Shown here in pieces: positions 25,066 to 32,535 of a stretch of 64,000 nucleotides of DNA. Position numbers and translations under genes: made by a program. Positions within the stretch are counted from its first letter, which is position 1, and each line of letters opens with the position of its first letter. This DNA is from VGJW01 sp035286125. GTDB lineage: Bacteria; Cyanobacteriota; Sericytochromatia; S15B-MN24; VGJW01. A model generated the notes under the pieces. The model had not been told where the DNA came from, made no database searches, and was given only the letters and a program-made list of their open reading frames with translations. Location: NCBI GenBank assembly GCA_035286125.1, contig JAYKIS010000013.1, positions 1-64,000 of the forward strand, given 5' to 3'.

Positions 25066-28000
25066 GTGCCTCCCCCGCCGGCGACTCCGGTCATAAGGCC
25101 AGTGGGTACGGGTGCCCTGGTCCTTCCGGGCACCGGAAGCTTTACCGGGGGGACGGGCATGCTGCCGCGAAGCCCGACGGGTCCGCTCGGTCGACCCGGT
25201 ACCGGACCCTTGCACCTGCCGGGGAGCGCTGCCGGGCGGGTGCCGCTGGCTCCGTCCGCTCCCGCACCCTTGCCTGCAGTCATCCCCGCTGCCGATCATG
25301 TCGTGGCGGTCGTGCCTCCCCAGGGGCCCACCGTGGCGTCGGTGCCCGTGGTGCCTCCCCCGTCCGATGCTGCTGCGCAACGGGTGGGCGACAGGCGAGT
25401 TGTGACGGTGCTGTTCGCGGACGTCTCGGGCTTTACCTCGATGAGCGAACGCCTCGACCCCGAGGAAGTACGCGAGGTCGTCAACGACTTCTTCAAGGTC
25501 CTGACGGAGCCCATCTACCGTTACGGCGGCAACGTCGACAAGTACATCGGCGACGCCATCATGGCCATCTTCGGGGCCCCCGTCGTCCACGAGGACGATG
25601 CCGAACGCGCCGTCATGGCGGCACTCGACATGCAGGCCGCCGCCCGTTCCTTTGCCGAGGGTGTTGCCGCCCGGGTCGGGACTCAGCTCAAGGTGCGCAT
25701 CGGCATCAACACAGGCCTTGTCGTGGCCGGTGCGGTCGGTGGCCAGTCCCGGCAGGACTATACCGTCATCGGTGACACCGTGAACCTCGCCCAGAGGATG
25801 GAGGCGGCCGCTCCGCCGGGAGGCGTGCTCGTCTCGGAAAGCTCCTACAAGCTGACGCGGCACAACATCCGCTACGGCGAGGCCGAGCCATTGTCCGTCA
25901 AGGGTCGCAAGAGCGACATCGTGACCTACGTGGCGCTGGGCATGAACGTGGCCGAGGGAAAGGTCGTCGAGGATTGGCCGTTTGTCGGCCGGGATGCCGA
26001 GTTCGGGGAGCTGTGCGCGGTCCTCGACAAGACGGTGCGCCGCGGTTCGCAGTCCATCAACCTGGTCGGAGCTCCCGGCAGCGGCAAGACCCATGCCTCC
26101 CGGGAACTGCGCCGATGGTTTGCGGACAGCCATGGGGGCCTCGTCATCCATCTGGCCCTTCCCAGTTACTCCGAAGGCATATCGGCGTGGGTCATCCAGG
26201 AGCTGGGTCGCCTGATCCCGGAGCGCGCCCGTGAGGAGCAGATGGCGGTGCCCGAGGGAGATGCCATCGCCGTCCTGATGGCCCTCGCTGCAGAGCGGCC
26301 GGTCCTGCTCGATCTCGAGGACGCGCACTGGCTTGATCCGGATTCCCTGGCTTGGCTGCGTTCGCTGCTGTCCCGCGTCGAGGACCACCCCGACAGCCGC
26401 CTCTGCATCATGCTGCAGTTCCGATCCAGCTCGGACAAGGACTTTGCCGAGGACATCGGACCACCGCGGACCACGGTCTCCCTCGAGCCGATGGACGAGT
26501 TCTCCATGCTCGATCTGCTGGCGGCCCTCGATGGCCCCATGGACCTCGCCAGCCTCTCCGAGGAGGATCGCCTGGCCCTGATCCGGGTGGCGGATGGCAG
26601 TCCAGGATTCCTCATCGAACTCGTGAAGTCCCGCAAAGGCATCACGGATGCGTCGGCCAAGGGCGAGGCCGGTGCGGTGCCGCTGGTCGTCAGCGCACAG
26701 ATTGCCTCCCGTCTCGATGGACTGCCCCCTGTGCAGCGCCAGCTCCTGCAGGTGGCCAGCGTCGTCGGCCTGCAGTTCCGCAGGGCGCTCGTCGACGCGG
26801 TTGCAGGCCTGCGCGATACCCATGGAGCATGGGCGGAGCTGCTTCTGCAGGACCTCGTCAGCGGCGAGGACGATGATCTGATGCAGTTCAGCAACGGCTG
26901 GGTCCAGGCCGTGACCTACGACAGCATGCTGCTCAGCGCCCGTCGCGACCTGCACCTGCGGATTGCCCAGACGCTGGAACCGCAACTGCGTGAGGGCGAG
27001 AAGAATGGTGTCGATCCGCTCGGGGTTGCCGAGCATTTCATCAAGGCCGAGCAGCCGGCCAAGGGTGTCGCCTACCTTGTCCGAGCAGCCGAGGCAGCGC
27101 TGGATGAGGGACGCCTGACCGATGCGCGCCAACTGCTCGAACAGGCGCTGGAAGCTCTGGCGACGACGCCGCCGGGGCCGAGTCCGGTGGCCTCTCGCGT
27201 CCACGTCTGTCAGGGGCGTCTTGCTCTTGCGGAAGAAGACCCCGTGCGGGCCCGGCGTCACTTCCACCGTGCTCTGCTGGCCGCCCCCATGGGCGATGCC
27301 GGAGCTCAGGCGCTCGGGCACCTCGCCGATGTGGTCGAGTCGCTGGGCGACAGGCGCGGAGCCGAGGAGCGCCTGCTCGAGGCCTTGAGCCTGCTGCACG
27401 AGACCGATGCCCAGAGGGCCGTCTACATGGCCCGTCTGGCCTTGATCCGGCTGACGCTCGGCGAAGCCGACGCCGCCTTCGAGAATGCCGATGAGGCCCT
27501 GCGCGGCCTGCCCGTCCTGCCCAGCATCGATCGCTGGCGTGCCCTCGCCGTCAAGGGCCGGGTCCTGTACCGCCGGGGGCAGTTGGCCGAGGCCGAGGCT
27601 GTCCAGCAGCAGGCGGTGGACCTTGCCGAGGGCCTTTCGGATGATGTAGCCGTGGCCACCTCGCTGCTCGATATCGGGCGCCTCCAGCTGCGATCCGGCT
27701 CGTGGCGCCAGGCTGAGGCGACACTCAACGAGACCATCGCCCGCGCGCAGGATGCCCGTCATCGGACTGTCCTCGCAGGCGCGTGCGGGCGGCTGGGTGT
27801 GCTGTTCGCGGCCTGCGGCCTGCCCGAGCGGGCCGAACCGCTATTCCTTGAAGCAGCGCATCTCTACCAGGTGATGGGGGATGAGCGTCGGGTGGCCCTG
27901 AACCAGCTGCACCTCGCCGAGCTGGCGCATCGTCAGGGTCATGGCGAGGTGGCCCTCCGCGGTGTCGAGGAAGCCCTGAAGGTCATCGGGGCCCGGCGCA

Positions 28001-28386
28001 GCGAGGGACTCAGCGAGGCATGGCGCTTGCTCGCCGAAATCCACCTCGCCGCCGATCGGGTCGAGGCCGCCCGCGAATCCATTGCCAAGGCCGAGGCCGA
28101 GGTCGTCGACCCGGGCCTGCAGGGAGGGGCGGTCCTGCGTATCCAGGCGGCGTTGGCGGTCCGCCGTGGCGCGACGGAACTTGCCCTGACGCTGCTGGAC
28201 GAGGCGCTGGCGTTGCTGGAGGCGCCTTTCGCGCAGCCCGAAAGATTGCGCGTCCTGGAACTGCGCGCCGGCTTGCTGCGTCGTCAGGGACGCGAGGCTG
28301 AGGCCGCCGCGTGCGCGACCCAGGCCGAGGCGATGCGCGACGCCATGCGGCTCGACGTGGGCCCCGAAGCTCCGGTGGTAGGATGA
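25066..28386 (+). CDS. Class III adenylate/guanylate cyclase with AAA-type ATPase and TPR-like repeats
   Basis: Very large regulator, 1106 residues from GTG 25066. A Pro/Gly-rich linker leads to a class III cyclase domain (about residues 108-290): VTVLFADVSGFTSM (first metal Asp), NVDKYIGDAIMAIFGAP (second Asp and the Lys typical of adenine binding), and DYTVIGDTVNLAQRM. It is followed by an ATPase with Walker A GAPGSGKT near residue 338 and Walker B LLDLEDAH, then about 15 helical repeats of TPR type. In the same frame upstream, 24973-25026 encodes CxxC...CxxC (a zinc ribbon), so the true protein is probably longer, but no ATG, GTG or TTG precedes it before a stop at 24952. Stop overlaps the chemoreceptor start. 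Confidence 0.88.
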   Translation: MPPPPATPVIRPVGTGALVLPGTGSFTGGTGMLPRSPTGPLGRPGTGPLHLPGSAAGRVPLAPSAPAPLPAVIPAADHVVAVVPPQGPTVASVPVVPPPSDAAAQRVGDRRVVTVLFADVSGFTSMSERLDPEEVREVVNDFFKVLTEPIYRYGGNVDKYIGDAIMAIFGAPVVHEDDAERAVMAALDMQAAARSFAEGVAARVGTQLKVRIGINTGLVVAGAVGGQSRQDYTVIGDTVNLAQRMEAAAPPGGVLVSESSYKLTRHNIRYGEAEPLSVKGRKSDIVTYVALGMNVAEGKVVEDWPFVGRDAEFGELCAVLDKTVRRGSQSINLVGAPGSGKTHASRELRRWFADSHGGLVIHLALPSYSEGISAWVIQELGRLIPERAREEQMAVPEGDAIAVLMALAAERPVLLDLEDAHWLDPDSLAWLRSLLSRVEDHPDSRLCIMLQFRSSSDKDFAEDIGPPRTTVSLEPMDEFSMLDLLAALDGPMDLASLSEEDRLALIRVADGSPGFLIELVKSRKGITDASAKGEAGAVPLVVSAQIASRLDGLPPVQRQLLQVASVVGLQFRRALVDAVAGLRDTHGAWAELLLQDLVSGEDDDLMQFSNGWVQAVTYDSMLLSARRDLHLRIAQTLEPQLREGEKNGVDPLGVAEHFIKAEQPAKGVAYLVRAAEAALDEGRLTDARQLLEQALEALATTPPGPSPVASRVHVCQGRLALAEEDPVRARRHFHRALLAAPMGDAGAQALGHLADVVESLGDRRGAEERLLEALSLLHETDAQRAVYMARLALIRLTLGEADAAFENADEALRGLPVLPSIDRWRALAVKGRVLYRRGQLAEAEAVQQQAVDLAEGLSDDVAVATSLLDIGRLQLRSGSWRQAEATLNETIARAQDARHRTVLAGACGRLGVLFAACGLPERAEPLFLEAAHLYQVMGDERRVALNQLHLAELAHRQGHGEVALRGVEEALKVIGARRSEGLSEAWRLLAEIHLAADRVEAARESIAKAEAEVVDPGLQGGAVLRIQAALAVRRGATELALTLLDEALALLEAPFAQPERLRVLELRAGLLRRQGREAEAAACATQAEAMRDAMRLDVGPEAPVVG

Positions 28387-29720
28387 CGGACATGGTCGAG
28401 ACGACGACACCCCCCGCCCCCCCTTCGGAGGCCGAGGTCGAGGCCGGCCTTGCCGAGGGCGATCTCCCGCAGCCCAAGGGGCTCGCGACAGGGGCCTTCC
28501 GGGCCGTCGCGCTCGCCGCGGTGCTGGTGCCGCTTGTCCTGCAGGCTTCCATGGTGTGGCTCTGGCCGGAGATGCCCGGGGCCGTGCTGGGCATGGCCCT
28601 GCTGTCCGGCCTCGTCGGCTTCTGGATTCTGGCGCGGGCCTTCGGCAAGGCCATGGCCCCGCTTTCCGACCTGTCGGCGGTATCGCTGCGCGTCATCGAG
28701 GGCGACCTGACCTCCCGGGCGCCCGAGTCCCATGTCGAGGTGTTCGCCGAGATTGGTCGGGCCTTCAACCGGCTGGTCGAGCGCCTGCAGATTCTGGTGC
28801 GCCAGACGCGGGAGACGGCCACCACGCTGGTGCGCAGTTCGCGCCAGTTGCGGCAGGCGGCCGAGAACACCGGCAAGGCCGCGCAGCAGGTGGCCGATAC
28901 CATCGGCCAGCTTGCGGCCGGGGCCATCGAGCAGGTCAATGCCATCCAGCGCGTGGCGGGTGAGGTCTCGCGGGTCTCCGAGGCGGCCAAGCAGGTCGCC
29001 GGCAATGCTCAGTCGGCGGCCGAATCCGCAGCCAACACCGCCCAGAGTGCCCAGGGCGGGCGTCAGGACCTGCAGCAGGCGATCGCCAAGATGGACTCCA
29101 TCAAGCACAAGGTCTCGCAGTCCTCGATGGTCGTCGGACGGCTGGGCGAACTGGGCCAGCAGATCGGCAAGATCCTCGAGCTGATCAATGGCATCGCCGC
29201 CCAGACCAACCTGCTGGCGCTGAATGCCGCGATCGAGGCTGCACGTGCCGGTGAGCAGGGACGTGGCTTCGCCGTTGTTGCCGAAGAGGTCCGCAAGCTG
29301 GCGGAGCAGAGCGCTCAGGCCACCGGGCAGATTGCCACGATGATCCAGGAGATCCAGACCGAGACGGACAAGGCGGTCCGGACGATGAACTCGGGCTCCC
29401 AAGAGGTCAACGAGGGTGTCGAGGTCATCAACCGCGCCGGCCATGCGCTGGACCTCATCGTGCGGGATGCGACCAGCACGGACCAGCAGATCCAGCGCAT
29501 CTCGGAGGCTGCCCAGTTGCTGGCCGACAGCTCGACCAAGGTCAGCAGCACCATCGAGCACATCAGCACGATCACCAGCCACTCGGCCGAGTCCTCGCAG
29601 CAGATGGCGGCCAGCAGCCAGGAGCAGACGGCCTCCATCCACGAGATCACGGCTGCGGCGCAGGCGCTCGGCACCCTTGCAGGTGACCTCGAGCAGATCG
29701 TCGTCAACTTCAGGGCCTGA
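28383..29720 (+). CDS. Methyl-accepting chemotaxis protein
   Basis: Chemoreceptor of 445 residues. Two adjacent hydrophobic segments (AVALAAVLVPLVLQASMVWL and GAVLGMALLSGLVGFWILA, residues 40-88) are separated by only a few residues, so there is almost no periplasmic sensor. A HAMP-like linker follows (VIEGDLTSRAP), then the long coiled-coil signalling domain with the conserved hairpin tip LINGIAAQTNLLALNAAIEA and RGFAVVAEEVRKLAEQS. No other che gene is present in the window. ATG 28383 overlaps the cyclase stop by 4 bases (ATGA), so the two are co-translated. Confidence 0.93.
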   Translation: MTDMVETTTPPAPPSEAEVEAGLAEGDLPQPKGLATGAFRAVALAAVLVPLVLQASMVWLWPEMPGAVLGMALLSGLVGFWILARAFGKAMAPLSDLSAVSLRVIEGDLTSRAPESHVEVFAEIGRAFNRLVERLQILVRQTRETATTLVRSSRQLRQAAENTGKAAQQVADTIGQLAAGAIEQVNAIQRVAGEVSRVSEAAKQVAGNAQSAAESAANTAQSAQGGRQDLQQAIAKMDSIKHKVSQSSMVVGRLGELGQQIGKILELINGIAAQTNLLALNAAIEAARAGEQGRGFAVVAEEVRKLAEQSAQATGQIATMIQEIQTETDKAVRTMNSGSQEVNEGVEVINRAGHALDLIVRDATSTDQQIQRISEAAQLLADSSTKVSSTIEHISTITSHSAESSQQMAASSQEQTASIHEITAAAQALGTLAGDLEQIVVNFRA

Positions 29721-29747
29721 AGCGCCTGCCTGTTGCCGGGCGCTTTT
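29721..29747 (+). terminator. Hairpin terminator after chemoreceptor gene
   Basis: Immediately after the chemoreceptor stop codon an 8-bp stem (29721-29728 with 29737-29744, one G-T pair) encloses an 8-base loop and runs into four Ts. This looks like a short intrinsic terminator ending the cyclase-chemoreceptor transcript. Confidence 0.5.
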
Positions 29748-29781
29748 GCGGGGAGTAGGGTGCAGCCTGCGAGGGCAGGGC

Positions 29782-30036
29782 ATGGCTGCATACAAGCATT
29801 ATTTGCCGGCGGCGTCGGCGGCCGAGCACGAGCTGCTCGAGGCTCTGGCCCGCGAGCATCCCCATCAGCTGCAGGTACGTGCCCGAATGCTGCGCGAGTC
29901 CTCGCAGGTCTTCTTCGAGGTCGACTCCCCCGCGATGGCCGGGTGGATCTGGTACCTGCTGAGCCGCTTGCGCCAGGCGCAGCGTCGGGTCGAGGCGCAG
30001 TACCGCTGGAGCGGGGGACGACGGCCGGCGGCTTGA
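29782..30036 (+). CDS. Small protein of unknown function
   Basis: Unrecognised 84-residue protein. Begins MAAYKHYLPAASAAEHELLE and has a central helix LQVRARMLRESSQVFFEV, then MAGWIWYLLSRLRQAQ, and a basic tail. The single hydrophobic stretch is short and contains three Arg on its C-terminal side, suggesting an amphipathic helix rather than a membrane span. ATG 29782 is preceded by GAGGGCAGGG. It follows the chemoreceptor after a hairpin, so expression may be partly separate. It is convergent with rarA, only 4 bases away. Confidence 0.55.
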   Translation: MAAYKHYLPAASAAEHELLEALAREHPHQLQVRARMLRESSQVFFEVDSPAMAGWIWYLLSRLRQAQRRVEAQYRWSGGRRPAA

Positions 30037-30040
30037 GGGC

Positions 30041-31366
30041 TCAGGACCCCGGCAGCGGAGGCAGGCCTTCCTCCGGCAACACCGTACCGGCCGTGCGGCG
30101 TAGGCTGTCCCAGTGCGTCAGCCGTTGCAGGACCCGATACTCATGGCCCCGACCCTCGGGCCGGTAGTAGCGGACGGGCTTGCGCCCGACGGGCCAGAAG
30201 CTGCGTGCCGGATCGAAGGCCCCCGGCATGCCGTGGGGTGTGGCGTAGGCGTCGGCCACATCGCGCGCGGCAAGGCCCCTGAGGGCGCCGGGCACCGTGC
30301 CGCCCGCGTCCGCGCGCACGTCGGCCATGGCGGCGTTGATGGCCGCGTAGGCGGCCTGGCTTTTGGGGGCAGAAGCCAGCCACGTCACGGCCTGGCCCAG
30401 GTTGATGCGGGCTTCGGGCATGCCGACGTGCTGTACGGCGCCCAAGGCCGCCATGGCGACGAGCAGGGCCATCGGTTCGGCATTGCCGACATCCTCGGAC
30501 GCGAAGATCACGAGCCTTCGCGCCACGAACAGGGGGTCCTCGCCGCCTTCGAGCAGGCGTGCCAGCCAGTGCAGGGCCGCATCGGGGTCCGAGCCCCGCA
30601 TCGACTTGATGAGGGCCGAAATGACGTCGTAATGGCCGTCGCCGCGCTTGTCCTGCGCAAGTCGTGCCTGGTCGAGGAACCCGGGCAACTCGTCGATTTC
30701 GCGGATGCCGGCCGTCACGACGGCCTCCAGGGCTCCGAGGGCGGCCCGGGCATCGCCGCCACTCCAGCGCGCGATGGCTTCAAGCACCTTGTCGTCCAGG
30801 ACGTCGTCCGACTGGCCGAGGCCGCGCTCCGGATCCGTGAGGGCCCGTAGCAGCAGGGTCGCGAGCGCATCCGGATCCAGGGTTTCCAGCCGGTGGATGG
30901 CCACGCGGCTGCGCAGCGCCGGATTGACCTCGAGGCCGGGATGTTCGGTGGTGGCGCCGATGAGCGTCACCGTGCCCTGCTCGACATGCGGCAGCAGGAC
31001 ATCCTGTTGGGCCTTGTTGAAGCGGTGGATCTCGTCAATGAAGAGGACCGTGCGCTGGCCGAGGCGGCGCGCCTTCGTGGCCTCGTCGATGGCCTTGCGG
31101 ACGTCGGCGACGCCACCGCCCACGGCACTCAGGACGACGAAGCGCGCCTCGATCGAGGTCGCAAGCAGCATGGCGAGCGTGGTCTTTCCGCAGCCGGGTG
31201 GTCCCCAGAGGATGCAACTGGGCAGCCGGCCCGCCGTCACCAGGCGCGCGAGGGCACCCCGGGGCCCGAGCAGGTGGTCCTGTCCCACGACCTCCGCGAG
31301 CGTGCGCGGACGCATGCGATGCGCCAGCGGCGCTTCGGCATCGAGCGACCGCTCGAAGAGCGACAT
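30041..31366 (-). CDS. rarA: Replication-associated recombination protein A
   Basis: RarA/MgsA/WHIP-family AAA+ ATPase of 441 residues that acts at stalled replication forks with single-strand-binding protein. N-terminal MRPRTLAEVVGQDHLLGP, Walker A LWGPPGCGKTTLA (residues 53-65), FVVLSAVGGGVADVRKAI, Walker B FIDEIHRFNKAQQDVLLPHV, and sensor GATTEHPGLEVNPALRSR. The C-terminal half contains SALIKSMRGSDPDAALHWLA and the family's AINAAMADV and MPGAFDP regions. Begins directly after the stop of the Pro/Gln-rich gene with no gap. Confidence 0.93.
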   Translation of the reverse strand: MSLFERSLDAEAPLAHRMRPRTLAEVVGQDHLLGPRGALARLVTAGRLPSCILWGPPGCGKTTLAMLLATSIEARFVVLSAVGGGVADVRKAIDEATKARRLGQRTVLFIDEIHRFNKAQQDVLLPHVEQGTVTLIGATTEHPGLEVNPALRSRVAIHRLETLDPDALATLLLRALTDPERGLGQSDDVLDDKVLEAIARWSGGDARAALGALEAVVTAGIREIDELPGFLDQARLAQDKRGDGHYDVISALIKSMRGSDPDAALHWLARLLEGGEDPLFVARRLVIFASEDVGNAEPMALLVAMAALGAVQHVGMPEARINLGQAVTWLASAPKSQAAYAAINAAMADVRADAGGTVPGALRGLAARDVADAYATPHGMPGAFDPARSFWPVGRKPVRYYRPEGRGHEYRVLQRLTHWDSLRRTAGTVLPEEGLPPLPGS

Positions 31367-32104
31367 CTACTTCTTGTTGAAGATGCCGATGATGCCCTGG
31401 ATGGCACCGGCCAGGGACTGCACGCCGTTGACGACCTGATTGACCTGGTTCCCGAAGGGGTCCTGGGACTGGGGCATCAGGCCGACGCCGTAGTTGCCGC
31501 CCTGGACCGGCATGCTGGTCACGGGGACGGGGGACCAGACGGGTTGGGGTTGCGGCTGAGGCTGCGGCCAGGATGGCGCGGTGGGGAATACCGGGGGCGT
31601 CGGCTGCTGGGGCTGCGGCTGTGGCTGGCCGGCGGGACCGGTCGCAGGAATGCCGTTCTTGAAGCCGTTGACAAGCGTACCGATGGTCGCCAGCACGGCA
31701 CCGACGCCGGACACGACCTGCGTGACCTTTTCGAGATCCGTGACCTTGTCCTTCTTCGGCTTGGGGGTACCGGGCTGTTCCTGGACGCGGGGCGTCGGGA
31801 TCCATAGGCCCTGGACCTCGCCCGGGATGGGCCAGTTGATCAGCATGATCCGGTTCGATTGCGCGATCCAGTCTGCGAGGCGCTGGACCTCGGCCGCGTC
31901 GCGGACCGGATCCAGACGGTAGGTCTGCTGGACGAACTGGGCCAGCGTCAGGCGCTGGGGGTTGCCCGCCTGCAGGGGCTGCCACTTCAGGCCGGGGTTG
32001 GCTTGCCCGGGCTGGCTGGCCACCGGCTGGCCTCCGGCAGGCGCCGCAGGGCGCTGGGCCAGAATCTGACGGACACGTGCCGAGAAATCGTCGACGGTCG
32101 TCAT
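31367..32104 (-). CDS. Pro/Gln-rich protein with duplicated hydrophobic Gly-rich motif
   Basis: Unrecognised 245-residue protein. The N-terminal third is hydrophilic, and LTLAQFVQQTYR...NRIMLINWPIPGEVQGLWIP is faintly LysM-like. A low-complexity Pro/Gln segment (PQPQPQQPTPP, PQPQPQPQPVW) lies between two similar hydrophobic motifs: VTQVVSGVGAVLATIGTLVN and VNQVVNGVQSLAGAIQGIIG, the second ending the protein as IFNKK. These look like amphipathic or membrane-inserting helices. No signal peptide. ATG 32104 has GGAGG upstream. Its stop abuts the rarA start, so both are probably on one transcript. Confidence 0.6.
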   Translation of the reverse strand: MTTVDDFSARVRQILAQRPAAPAGGQPVASQPGQANPGLKWQPLQAGNPQRLTLAQFVQQTYRLDPVRDAAEVQRLADWIAQSNRIMLINWPIPGEVQGLWIPTPRVQEQPGTPKPKKDKVTDLEKVTQVVSGVGAVLATIGTLVNGFKNGIPATGPAGQPQPQPQQPTPPVFPTAPSWPQPQPQPQPVWSPVPVTSMPVQGGNYGVGLMPQSQDPFGNQVNQVVNGVQSLAGAIQGIIGIFNKK

Positions 32105-32234
32105 CGGGAAACCTCCGGTGGGGCTGCTCCGGCCCTGGTTGTCTATCGCCTCCGGCTATCCCGGACCCGGTAAAGAGACAGGGAATGAACGGTTAAAACT
32201 CTCCTCCGGCGACCATGCGTGCCGGAGGTGCGTG

Positions 32235-32510
32235 ATGTACGATCGAGGCGTGTCGCCGACTTGTCCCCCCGCCCGCGATCCGGAAGCCTCCGGCTCCCGG
32301 TCCGAGGCGCTCCTGCTCGAGACCTTGCGGGGTCTGCGCGTCCACGCCCTGACGGCGTCTCCCCGGCAACTGGCCGAGGACCTGACGCTGGGCCGGTTGC
32401 TTTACGCCCGATTGCGGACGCCCGCCCTGTGCATGCAGGCCGAGGGCTTCCTCGAGGCCATCGAGGCGATGCTGCGTTTCCGTAGCGGTCCCGCCGCGAT
32501 CCATCCCTGA
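32235..32510 (+). CDS. Small protein of unknown function
   Basis: Unrecognised 91-residue protein beginning MYDRGVSPTCPPARDP, then predicted helices SEALLLETLRGLRVHALTAS, RQLAEDLTLGRLLYARLR and GFLEAIEAMLRF. All-helical and cytoplasmic by appearance. ATG 32235 follows GGAGGTG at a good distance, which supports expression. It is 25 bases before the O-antigen-ligase-like gene and divergent from the Pro/Gln-rich gene. The 130-base divergent gap holds no promoter I can name with confidence. Confidence 0.6.
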   Translation: MYDRGVSPTCPPARDPEASGSRSEALLLETLRGLRVHALTASPRQLAEDLTLGRLLYARLRTPALCMQAEGFLEAIEAMLRFRSGPAAIHP

Positions 32511-32535
32511 TACCCGTCCGACGAGCCTGTCCGCC

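Noticed and set aside
23914..27762. 1282-codon open frame antisense to the cyclase gene
   Set aside because: Long antisense frames are expected opposite GC-rich coding. The plus strand carries clear cyclase, ATPase and repeat motifs, while the antisense product has no recognisable domain.
31540..31640. Short repeated units that could be taken for a CRISPR or minisatellite
   Set aside because: They are Pro/Gln codon repeats inside a coding gene, without regular spacers.
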